Below, one piece after another: positions 17,001 through 24,506 of a stretch of 64,000 bases of DNA. The translations under genes were made by a program, and so were the position numbers. Position 1 is the stretch's first letter. Each line of letters starts with the position of its first letter. The stretch comes from Lacipirellula parvula (GTDB lineage Bacteria > Planctomycetota > Planctomycetia > Pirellulales > Lacipirellulaceae): the NCBI RefSeq assembly GCF_009177095.1, contig NZ_AP021861.1:3206501-3270500 (forward strand), read 5' to 3'. Under the pieces are notes generated by a model that had not been told where the DNA came from, ran no database searches, and worked only from the letters and a program-made list of their open reading frames with translations.

Positions 17001-18068
17001 CTACGCGTATTTCTCGCGGAGCCGCCGGGCGGCGGCGACTTGGTTCTTCAGCTTCGTATAAACCTCGTCGATGCTGACCACCGCCGCCGAACCCGGCGCA
17101 AAGCCGCAGTCGGGATTGAGCGTGATCCGCTCGGGCGCCAAATGCTTGAGCGCCAACTCGACGCGATCAAAAATCGCATCGGCCGAGTCGATGCAACCTG
17201 GTTGGCAACTCACGCATCCCAGGCCGATCTCGAAATCTTCTCGCAGTTTCCCAAACACGGCCATGTCTCCTGCGCCGGGAGCGGTAAACTCCATCGTGAG
17301 ATGTTGCACTTGCAGCCGATTGAGCTGCGGGATGATCGCATCGTAACCGCCGCTGTGCTGCAACTCGCCGCGACCGCGAGCACCCGCGCGGCGGCATAGG
17401 TGCACCGCGAGATGAACGTCTTTTACGCCTGAAACCACCTGGTTTGTCATCTCGACGGCGAAGTCGGCCGCGCGGTCTGGATTCTCGTACTGCCGCCGTA
17501 CCTCGGGATCGACGAACAGACACAAATGGGGATCGTCGATTTGCACTACCGACGCCCCTTGCTTCTGCAATAGTTCGAGCTCGCGCTGCAAGATCGGTAC
17601 GCACGCTTCGACGAACGACTCGCGCGTCGGGTACGCCTTTGCGGAGAGCTTGGCGTCCCACATCCGTTCGCCGAGCAGGGCGGGCGCGGGAAGCGTCGCC
17701 TTAATTTGTCGTTTGGTGATCGAACTGAGGAACTCCGCTTCGCGGGCGATGAAGCCTGGATTCTTCGGCGACAGTTTGTCGACCACGATCGTCCATGGCC
17801 GGCCGTCGGCCGGATTGCGGCTCAGCTCGAAGCCGTGGGCCAGTTCCGCAATGACGCCGATGTAAGACTTCCGCCACCATTCGCCGTCAGTCACCACGTC
17901 GAGGCCCGCGCACTCTTGCAGCGCGACGACCGATCGCACGGCCCCTTCCATCCAACGGTGGTAGTCGCCCGGCGAGCCGGTGAAACCGTCCGAGATGAGA
18001 TCCTTCACGTATTCGGGCCGCGGCATCGAACCGACGACCGACGTGGGGAACAATACTGACCCGCCCAT
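17001..18068 (-). CDS. MetE C-terminal-domain-like (cobalamin-independent methionine synthase II family) protein
   Basis: A 355-residue TIM-barrel protein of the UROD/MetE superfamily. It resembles only the catalytic half of MetE; zinc ligands can be read as His and Cys in AVHLCRR near residue 223 and Cys in LNPDCGF near 319. PTSVVGSMPRP at the N-terminus is the typical start of these short proteins, which transfer methyl or other thiol-linked groups; many are not true methionine synthases. The ATG at 18068 has GGAG seven bases upstream and is preferred to a TTG four codons earlier. It follows the nucleotidyltransferase by 17 bp, so the two are probably one operon. Confidence 0.78.
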   Translation of the reverse strand: MGGSVLFPTSVVGSMPRPEYVKDLISDGFTGSPGDYHRWMEGAVRSVVALQECAGLDVVTDGEWWRKSYIGVIAELAHGFELSRNPADGRPWTIVVDKLSPKNPGFIAREAEFLSSITKRQIKATLPAPALLGERMWDAKLSAKAYPTRESFVEACVPILQRELELLQKQGASVVQIDDPHLCLFVDPEVRRQYENPDRAADFAVEMTNQVVSGVKDVHLAVHLCRRAGARGRGELQHSGGYDAIIPQLNRLQVQHLTMEFTAPGAGDMAVFGKLREDFEIGLGCVSCQPGCIDSADAIFDRVELALKHLAPERITLNPDCGFAPGSAAVVSIDEVYTKLKNQVAAARRLREKYA

Positions 18069-18085
18069 GGCTCGCTCCAAAAATG

Positions 18086-18847
18086 CTAGACCCCGCCGCT
18101 AGCCCAGTTGCGGCGGGCGAAATCAAAGTCTTGTTGCGTGTCGATCTCGATATATCCGCCGGGCGTATCGGTGTGGCCAAACTGCTCGCCCGCTTCGATC
18201 ATCGACTGGAACAGCTGAATGAGGTACGCCTTCTCGAATGTGCGGCCGTCGCGGAATTCGCCCACGGCGAATTGTTCGCGCGCTGCGTGGTAATGCTGCT
18301 TCAATCGCTGAGCGCCTGCAGCAGTGAACTTCGCCACGCCGGTGAACTCGCCGTAGGCTTCGCCTTCGGGGATCTTGCGATCAACTCGCGTGACCAACCC
18401 GCCGGCGACCGTTGCCTTTTCGGCATCGTCCGACGGGTGCTCGGTCCGTTCGCCGTAGCGGTTCAGCCACTTAGTATCGATCGACAGCGTCATGTCATCG
18501 CGACTAGCGAGCAGGCCCTCGATCACCGAGGGGCGATACAAAATATCGGAGTAGCTGCAGATGAACGGCTCGTCCATGAGGTCTTCGGCGAAGAAGAGCG
18601 AGGCGAGAATGTTGTTCTGCTCCCAGGCGTGGTTGTGACGAAAGTCGAACTCGGGATACGCGGCGCGGAGTTTCTCGATTTGGTAGCCGCCAATGTACGC
18701 GACGTCGGTGACGCCGTTCTGTCGAAAAGCTTCGACTGCCCAGTCGATAATGCGCATGCCGCCGACTTCGGCAAAGCACTTGGGAGCGTCGGCAGTGGTC
18801 GGCATCAACCGGCTGCCCCGGCCGGCGCCGATGATAATGGCACGCAT
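18086..18847 (-). CDS. sugar/phosphocholine-type nucleotidyltransferase
   Basis: A 253-residue NTP_transferase protein with the N-terminal signature IIIGAGRGSRLMPTTADAPKCF (GxGxR loop and catalytic lysine). Its motifs IICSYSDI-like and a C-terminal YIEIDTQQDFDFAR are typical of LicC/GlmU-like cytidylyl- or uridylyltransferases that activate phosphocholine or a sugar-1-phosphate. The first residue of the usual AAG motif is replaced by Gly. The true start is the ATG at 18847 immediately before the signature; the frame continues upstream through a repeat-rich region. Its partner in the operon is a MetE-like protein, an unexplained combination. Confidence 0.8.
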   Translation of the reverse strand: MRAIIIGAGRGSRLMPTTADAPKCFAEVGGMRIIDWAVEAFRQNGVTDVAYIGGYQIEKLRAAYPEFDFRHNHAWEQNNILASLFFAEDLMDEPFICSYSDILYRPSVIEGLLASRDDMTLSIDTKWLNRYGERTEHPSDDAEKATVAGGLVTRVDRKIPEGEAYGEFTGVAKFTAAGAQRLKQHYHAAREQFAVGEFRDGRTFEKAYLIQLFQSMIEAGEQFGHTDTPGGYIEIDTQQDFDFARRNWASGGV

Positions 18848-18889
18848 GGCGATCAAGTTCCGAACGAAAGGTGATGAGAAGCGGCCGGT

Positions 18890-18918
18890 ATCGTAACGGA
18901 GTCGCGGGCGAGTCGCAA
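18890..18918 (-). promoter_or_regulatory. sigma70-type promoter candidate for the nucleotidyltransferase operon
   Basis: On the minus strand TTGCGA (18918-18913) and TACGAT (18895-18890) are 17 bp apart and end 42 bp before the ATG. Four of six positions match in each box. Position supports it more than the match does. Confidence 0.35.
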
Positions 18919-18964
18919 ACCGCTTGGGGTTGTGCTCACGCGAGTTGTGCAATTCAAAAAGATT

Positions 18965-19095
18965 AACCGCCAAGGACGCCAAGAGCGCCAAGGGAATACA
19001 GAAGAATCTAGGAACCGCAGATGGACGCAGATCAACGCACGTATGTTTAACTGCGTCCATTGGCGGGTTCAACCTCCCCGCATTCCTTGGCGGTT
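18965..19095. repeat. nested inverted repeat (131 bp)
   Basis: Outer arms AACCGCCAAGGA (18965-18976) and TCCTTGGCGGTT (19084-19095) are perfect 12-bp inverses. Inner arms ATGGACGCAG (19021-19030) and CTGCGTCCAT (19051-19060) are perfect 10-bp inverses. The left side also repeats the words CGCCAAGGACGCCAAGAGCGCCAAGG and CGCAGATGGACGCAGATCAACGCA in short tandem units. Such words recur as non-coding repeats in many bacterial genomes and yield spurious ORFs. The whole can fold into one branched hairpin. Confidence 0.7.
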
Positions 19096-19377
19096 CAAAA
19101 ATTTGCAGTACTTCCAAGGCATCGGCAATAAACCGGCGGCTACAGCGAATCGCCTACAACCACCCCACACTTTGGTCGCCGCATCCCAGCCACTCCACAC
19201 CGGCCGATACGGCGAAAAACCGTCCCAATCGGCGTCTCCACAACGCCCAGCACCCCGAGAAAACCTTTAACTGATATCCCCCACGTCCCATCTCTAAAGT
19301 AGACTTTCGCACACGCGCATTTAGAGCAACCTGCGCCGTCGGTCTGTTGAACAATCCGTCTCGCTGGAGCTCTCGAA

Positions 19378-22125
19378 ATGTCGATTCCGATTCGCTGCGT
19401 TTGCGGCCGTCATCTTCTTGCGCGCGACGACTTCGCCGGCGCGCGGGCTGAATGCCCCACCTGCGGGCGTACCCTGCAGATCCCTGCCGACCCGAGTGCG
19501 CGACGCCCGACCGCCGCTCCGGCCACGCCGCCGCCAGCAGCGCCTCCCGCGGCCGCCAGCGCGGCCCCCGATATCGAAGCGCTCGAGATCACCGAATTCC
19601 TCGACCCGCCTAACGAACCGAGCGGAGCCGCCGCGGCTGCCGGCGGGGCAGGGGCGCCTCCCAAGTCGACCAAGTCGGCCGCCGCGCGGATGTTCGAGGC
19701 GCTGCTCGATCCGCGCAGCATCCAATGGATGCTGATGATCGGCGGCGGGCTTTGCGTCCTCGGGTTCATCGTTTGGCTCGTCAGCCTCGGCGTCTTCAAA
19801 GATCCTCACGTTCTGGCCGTCGTGCTCGGCGTCGGCACGCTCGCGATTCTTGGCGCCGGTTGGTTCGTCGCTCTCCGCACGCGGTTCAAGGTCGCAGGGC
19901 AGGCGCTCACCTTCCTCGGCTGCGTCGTCGCTCCGCTCAACTTGTGGTTCTATCACGCACAAGGGTTGCTAACCGTCGACGGCCATCTCTGGGTCGGCGG
20001 CGTTGTTTGCTGTTTGCTCTACGCGGCGACGGTCTATGTGCTGCGCGACCCCCTCTTCATGTATGCGGTGGAAGTCGGCGTGACGCTGACAACGCTGCTT
20101 CTGCTGGCCGACATGGGCAAGATTACTGATGCTCCCATGCTGGCGATGTTCCTGATGGCCCTCGGCCTCATCTCGATTCACAGCGAGCGGGCTTTCTCGC
20201 CTGCCGGCGACGCTCAGTTCCTGCGTCGTCGCTTCGGGCTGCCGCTGTTCTGGTCGGGGCATGTGCAGATTGGCACGTCGCTGCTGATTTTGCTCGCCTC
20301 GCAGCTTCTCAGTTGGCTCCTGACGCCGGCGAAAGATCTGTTCGACATCGAATGGACCGGCAACTTGCTGACGACGAACCATTTGCTCGCCGGTGGGCTG
20401 TGGCTCGCGGCCGTCTACGCTTACCTTTACTCCGATTTGATCGTTCGCAAGATCGGCCTCTACCTCTGGCTGGCCGGTTTTTCGTTGGTGATGGCCGAGT
20501 TGACGCTGCTCGTCGGCTTCAATGTCCCCATGGAGTGGATCCTAGCCGTCATGTCGGCGACGGCGCTTGCGGTGAACTTTGGTTGGAGCCGATTCGCTAC
20601 CGACGATCTCAAACTGGCCCGCATCGTTCCGCCGGTGGGGATGGCCCTCAGTTTGCTGCCGGTGGCGGCGGGGCTGATCTTGCACATCCGCGCCACAAGC
20701 GGCGCCTTCAACGCGATGGACTGGGGTTACAACACTGGCTTCGCGTTCGTTGTGGCGATGCTCATCGCCGCGGTTTGCAATCGAATCTCGGCGGCACTTT
20801 ACCGCCGTAGCGACGCCCGTACCTCGCAGCTCTACTTCTTCCTGAGCGCGGCATGCGTGCTGGTGGCGGCAGCGGGGCAACTGCGTGATCGTGGGCTCAC
20901 TGATTGGAGCGATCAGGCCCCGTGGCTGATGCTGATTCCGCTCGCCTACCTGCTGGGGGCCCGACTCTGGCGCGGCCACAGCGCCGAACGGCCGCTGTAC
21001 TATGTCGCTCAAGCGGCTACCGGCATCATTCTGGCCGCCGGATTCATCGCGACGATCAAGGATCCGACCGCGTTTCGGCCGCTACTGGGTGAGCGCACCA
21101 GCTTGCTTTACGGCTTGGTCTTCACCGAAGCGGCGATCTTTTACTTGCTCGCTGGGTTCTTCAAACGCCGGAGCTGGAACACCTATCTCGCCGCGGCCGC
21201 GGCGTGCGGCGCCATTTGGCAGTTCATGGGCTACTACGGCATCGACGCCAGCTACTACACGATGCTTTATGCAGGTCTCGGTCTGGCTTGCCTCGTCGGC
21301 GCACGCTCGTTGGGACTGCAGCCGGTGACCGTCTACCGCGAGCGCTACCGTTCGGCGACAGTGCTGCGTGGTCGTGGTCTCGCATTGCTACAGTGCGGCC
21401 ATGGCATCCTCACCGTCGCGGCGCTCGCGGCGTTGATGCAGGGCCTCGCCGGGCTTGCCGCTCGCGACGCGCAGGTGATCGACATTGTCTCGATCTTCGT
21501 GACCGCACTCGCAGCTGGGGCGGCCAGCTTTGTGGCGCCGCCAAGTCCCTGGAGGCGTTTGTACGCCACCGCGGCGGTCGCCCTAGCGGCAGTGGGGTTC
21601 CTGCGACTCAATATCCTCATCAATCTAAACGGCTGGCAGAAGTTCGAAATCTTCGCCGTCGTCGCCGGAGCGATCATGCTCGCCGCGAGCCATTGGGCTC
21701 TCTTCCGCGACACCGACACGCAGCATGACGACTCGGTGAGCATCGGCCTCACGCTCGGCAGCTTACTGGTTGCGGGCACGCTGCTAGTCGCCGTCCTCTA
21801 CAACCGCTGGGCGGGCGACGGACCGTCGCTGTACGACGAACTCGCGCTGCTGACGTTCACCATTATCATGGCAGTGACCGGCGTCAGTTGGCAGATTCGC
21901 GCGACGACGCTCTTCGGCGGCGGCGCGCTCGCCATCTACCTCGTGGTGCTCGTAACGACGCTCGCTTACCGGCCGCAAGTTGCCGTGGGCGTCTACCTTG
22001 CGGTTGGCGGCGGCTTGGTCTTCGCCACCGGCATCGCGCTGAGCGTCTACCGCGAGAAGTTGTTGCGGCTGCCGGAGCGCATCTCTAACCGCGAGGGAAT
22101 CTTTAAGATCCTCAACTGGCGGTAA
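19378..22125 (+). CDS. 915-residue polytopic membrane protein with N-terminal zinc ribbon
   Basis: The protein begins with a small Cys4 segment (CVCG near residues 7-10 and CPTCG near 26-30), as in many planctomycete proteins with an FHA- or GYF-less zinc ribbon. An Ala/Pro-rich linker covers about residues 37-75, then roughly 24 hydrophobic helices from residue 118 to 905. The long run of helices without large loops resembles DUF2339-type or similar poly-TM proteins; no catalytic or transporter motif is seen. It stands alone, followed by a strong terminator. Function unknown. Confidence 0.7.
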   Translation: MSIPIRCVCGRHLLARDDFAGARAECPTCGRTLQIPADPSARRPTAAPATPPPAAPPAAASAAPDIEALEITEFLDPPNEPSGAAAAAGGAGAPPKSTKSAAARMFEALLDPRSIQWMLMIGGGLCVLGFIVWLVSLGVFKDPHVLAVVLGVGTLAILGAGWFVALRTRFKVAGQALTFLGCVVAPLNLWFYHAQGLLTVDGHLWVGGVVCCLLYAATVYVLRDPLFMYAVEVGVTLTTLLLLADMGKITDAPMLAMFLMALGLISIHSERAFSPAGDAQFLRRRFGLPLFWSGHVQIGTSLLILLASQLLSWLLTPAKDLFDIEWTGNLLTTNHLLAGGLWLAAVYAYLYSDLIVRKIGLYLWLAGFSLVMAELTLLVGFNVPMEWILAVMSATALAVNFGWSRFATDDLKLARIVPPVGMALSLLPVAAGLILHIRATSGAFNAMDWGYNTGFAFVVAMLIAAVCNRISAALYRRSDARTSQLYFFLSAACVLVAAAGQLRDRGLTDWSDQAPWLMLIPLAYLLGARLWRGHSAERPLYYVAQAATGIILAAGFIATIKDPTAFRPLLGERTSLLYGLVFTEAAIFYLLAGFFKRRSWNTYLAAAAACGAIWQFMGYYGIDASYYTMLYAGLGLACLVGARSLGLQPVTVYRERYRSATVLRGRGLALLQCGHGILTVAALAALMQGLAGLAARDAQVIDIVSIFVTALAAGAASFVAPPSPWRRLYATAAVALAAVGFLRLNILINLNGWQKFEIFAVVAGAIMLAASHWALFRDTDTQHDDSVSIGLTLGSLLVAGTLLVAVLYNRWAGDGPSLYDELALLTFTIIMAVTGVSWQIRATTLFGGGALAIYLVVLVTTLAYRPQVAVGVYLAVGGGLVFATGIALSVYREKLLRLPERISNREGIFKILNWR

Positions 22126-22144
22126 GGTATCGCTTCAAGGTAAG

Positions 22145-22189
22145 AAAAAAGCCGCTGGAGCCACGTCGGGCTCCAGCGGCCTATTTTTT
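22145..22189. terminator. bidirectional Rho-independent terminator
   Basis: Perfect 12-bp stem GCCGCTGGAGCC (22151-22162) with its inverse at 22169-22180, six-base loop, preceded by six A and followed by TATTTTTTAT. It lies between the convergent 915-residue protein gene and the TetR gene and can serve both. Confidence 0.92.
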
Positions 22190-22230
22190 ATGCCAACGGC
22201 GTACGTTCTGATCCAATGGTGCCGACAGGC

Positions 22231-22851
22231 TTACTTCTGCACCGCCAAGCCATTGAACAGAATATCAATCATCGCCGCCGACCGCTCCGACAGCGGGCCC
22301 TTGCTTTGGCCTTCGAAGTAGTTGAAGAACATCGCTCCGAAGACGAACCGCGACAGCGTGTCTTGAATCTCCGCGACTGGGATCGGCCGGATCTCGCCCG
22401 CGTCGATCAGCTCCTGCAGCCGCACCGCCCATTCAGCCTTTCGCTTTTCGTCATGCTCAAAGAAGAGCGACGGCCGGCGATTGCGGAACAGCGACCGCTC
22501 TTCGATGATCAATTCCACGACTTCAGGCCGCGAGTCGAAGAATCGCAAAATGTCGTTGATGCACGCCCGCATTTCTTGCAGCGGCGGCAGGCCTGACTTC
22601 TTCGACGCATCGACGGCCACGATCATCTGATCGCGGGCATGCGCCACAGCGGCGAGGAACAACGCCTCCTTATTACCGAAGTGACGGTAGACCGTTCCCT
22701 TGCCGATGCCGACGCGATCGGCGATCTCCTGCACGTCGGTCGAGTTGTAACCGTTGGCGGCAAACGTCACGATCGCCGCGTCGAGAATCTCGAGCGAGCG
22801 TTCAGCGTGCGGCGTTTCGCGGCGTTCAGGGGCGAGGGACTCTGTATCCAT
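22231..22851 (-). CDS. TetR/AcrR-family repressor, probable regulator of the RND pump
   Basis: A 206-residue regulator. The N-terminal helix-turn-helix is clear at about residues 18-66: ILDAAIVTFAANGY, VQEIADRVGIGKGTVYRHFGNKEALF. The C-terminal ligand domain is of usual length, with RPSLFFEHDEKRKAEW in the middle. It is divergent from the RND adaptor/pump pair, the classic AcrR arrangement, with 416 bp between. A good promoter and an adjacent palindrome (22922-22931) suggest autoregulation. Confidence 0.88.
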   Translation of the reverse strand: MDTESLAPERRETPHAERSLEILDAAIVTFAANGYNSTDVQEIADRVGIGKGTVYRHFGNKEALFLAAVAHARDQMIVAVDASKKSGLPPLQEMRACINDILRFFDSRPEVVELIIEERSLFRNRRPSLFFEHDEKRKAEWAVRLQELIDAGEIRPIPVAEIQDTLSRFVFGAMFFNYFEGQSKGPLSERSAAMIDILFNGLAVQK

Positions 22852-22889
22852 CGTGTCTCGAAGTGGTGAAGTGACCTGTGGCGATCTCT

Positions 22890-22931
22890 TCTATATGGTT
22901 CCGCGGGGAATGTGACAATCTATTTGCAAAT
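22890..22931 (-). promoter_or_regulatory. tetR promoter with adjacent palindromic site
   Basis: On the minus strand TTGTCA (22918-22913) and TATAGA (22895-22890) are separated by exactly 17 bp, 38 bp before the tetR ATG. Directly upstream lies the perfect 10-bp palindrome ATTTGCAAAT (22922-22931), a candidate operator core. The boxes are seen; binding is inferred. Confidence 0.5.
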
Positions 22932-23095
22932 CGGCCAGCTTGAGCGAGTTGAGTTCTACCTGCTCGCTGCACGTTGGTTTCGACCCGTCAGCAGCTAACT
23001 AATCGACGCCAAATGCCGCGGTTTGCCGCAGTTTCTGGCACCCTGCTTAAAATCGGCCGTGAACCTCGGTTGGCTGGCGGCCGTCTTTCAATATT

Positions 23096-23123
23096 AGCGT
23101 GGACGGGCGCGTCCGTCCACGCT
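23096..23123. repeat. REP-like hairpin
   Basis: Perfect 11-bp arms AGCGTGGACGG and CCGTCCACGCT around a six-base loop GCGCGT. No T-run, so not an intrinsic terminator; its form matches single REP palindromes. It stands 145 bp before the RND adaptor ATG. Confidence 0.7.
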
Positions 23124-23267
23124 ATACTTGACCATCGGTCCGATCCTTGCCGCGAGTCTTCAGGGCAATTGGGGACCGAAAGCCCGCCTCCCAGACCCTT
23201 CCTACCTGAATCCAACCTGCCTGCGAAGCGGACAGTTCTGCGAATCACCCCCCGGTTTCAATCTCAT

Positions 23268-24500
23268 ATGTGTTCTCGTTCCTTGTGGATCGGCTCAGCC
23301 CTCGCCGCCCTGGCGCTGGCGGGCTGTAACAACGTCGCCAATCAAATGGTGAAGATGCCCCCGCCGGCCGTCACGGTTGCCAAGCCAGTGCAGCGGGAAG
23401 TCGTCCACCAGCTCGAGTTCACTGGCAACACTCGCGCCACCGAGGCCGTCGATGTCCGTGCTCGGGTCAACGGCTACCTGCAGAAGATCGGTTTCGAGGA
23501 TGGCGCCGAAGTGCAGGAAGGCGACCTCCTATTCGTCATCGAGCCAGCGCCTTTCGAGGCCGCTCTCGACGCGGCGAAAGCCGCGTTGCAAAAGGCCGAC
23601 GCGACGCTCGCGCTCGCCAATGCCGACCTCGCTCGTACCGAGCCGCTCGTCCAACGCGGCGCTTCCACGGCGCAGGAACTCGATATCAAGAAGGCCGACG
23701 TCGCCACCGCCAAGGCCGACGTCGCTTCGGCGAAGGCGGCGCTCACTCAGGCCGAACTCAATCTTTCTTACACGCAAGTAAAATCGCCGATCACCGGTCG
23801 CGTCTCGCGGCACATGGTGGACATCGGCAATCTCGTGCAAGCTGAAACGACGATCCTCACCCGCGTCGAAGCGTTCGCTCCCATCCACGCCTACTTCGCA
23901 ATCAGCGAAGCCGACGTCGTGGAGCTGATGCAGAACACGACGGGTTCGAGTGCAAAAGACCTCGAAGCCAGTCCGCTCAAGCTCTACTTGGGGCTCACCG
24001 GCGAAAAGGGCTTTCCCCATGAGGGCAAGCTCGACTTCGCGGAAGTCGGCATCGACCCGCAATCGGGCACGCAAATGCGGCGCGGCATTTTCCTCAACGA
24101 AGACCGCAAGCTGGTCCCCGGCATGTTCGTGCGTTTCCGTCTGCCAGTCGGCAATCCTGCGCCGGGCTTGTTGGTTCCCGATCGCGCGATCGCGACCGAT
24201 CAACGCGGCGAGTACGTGCTGGTCGTCGACGATAAAGACACCGTGCAGTACCGGCCGGTGAAGCTCGGCATGCGCGTCGCCGACATGCGAGTCGTCAAGG
24301 AAGGCGTTGGCGCCGACGATTGGATCGTCGTCAACGGCCTGCAACGGGCCCGTCCAGGCGCCACAGTGAAGCCGGAACGCGAAGGCGAACTCCCGGAAGC
24401 GAAGCAACTCGATGCGGCGAACGATCCGGCCGTCCCGGCTGCTGAAGCGCAGCTCACCACCACTGCCCGACCGAAGGCGTCGGCCACGGGGGGGAATTAA
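23268..24500 (+). CDS. RND efflux periplasmic adaptor (MFP) lipoprotein
   Basis: A 410-residue AcrA/MexA-type adaptor. It has a lipoprotein signal with lipobox LALAGC (Cys20). A first lipoyl half motif (RATEAVDVRARVNGYLQKI) is followed by a long Ala-rich alpha hairpin at about 90-170 and the second half (YTQVKSPITGRVSRHMVDIGNLV). Beta-barrel and membrane-proximal domains follow. It links the inner-membrane pump to an outer-membrane channel. The ATG at 23268 starts the lipoprotein signal, so the longer open frame is rejected. The pump gene begins 6 bp after its stop. Confidence 0.92.
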   Translation: MCSRSLWIGSALAALALAGCNNVANQMVKMPPPAVTVAKPVQREVVHQLEFTGNTRATEAVDVRARVNGYLQKIGFEDGAEVQEGDLLFVIEPAPFEAALDAAKAALQKADATLALANADLARTEPLVQRGASTAQELDIKKADVATAKADVASAKAALTQAELNLSYTQVKSPITGRVSRHMVDIGNLVQAETTILTRVEAFAPIHAYFAISEADVVELMQNTTGSSAKDLEASPLKLYLGLTGEKGFPHEGKLDFAEVGIDPQSGTQMRRGIFLNEDRKLVPGMFVRFRLPVGNPAPGLLVPDRAIATDQRGEYVLVVDDKDTVQYRPVKLGMRVADMRVVKEGVGADDWIVVNGLQRARPGATVKPEREGELPEAKQLDAANDPAVPAAEAQLTTTARPKASATGGN

Positions 24501-24506
24501 GCTCAC

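Larger units (their letters stand above)
18848..19377. other. 530-bp divergent intergenic region with nested repeat
   Basis: Contains the nucleotidyltransferase promoter candidate (18890-18918) and the nested inverted repeat at 18965-19095. The remaining 280 bp before the 915-residue protein show no clear promoter, hairpin or gene. Open frames here translate the repeat and are not believed. Confidence 0.6.
22852..23267. other. 416-bp divergent regulatory region tetR/RND
   Basis: Holds the tetR promoter candidate, the ATTTGCAAAT palindrome and a perfect REP-like hairpin at 23096-23123. No confident promoter for the adaptor gene was found. The 98 codons open upstream of the adaptor start are not coding-like. 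Confidence 0.6.

Noticed and set aside
18924-19274. Two overlapping open frames in the intergenic region upstream of the 915-residue protein
   Set aside because: They translate the CGCCAAGGA / GATGGACGCAG repeat words, a known source of spurious proteins, and lack ribosome-binding sites.
23529-24506. 325-codon open frame opposite the RND adaptor gene
   Set aside because: Arg/His/Glu-rich antisense composition with no domain; the adaptor frame is clearly real.
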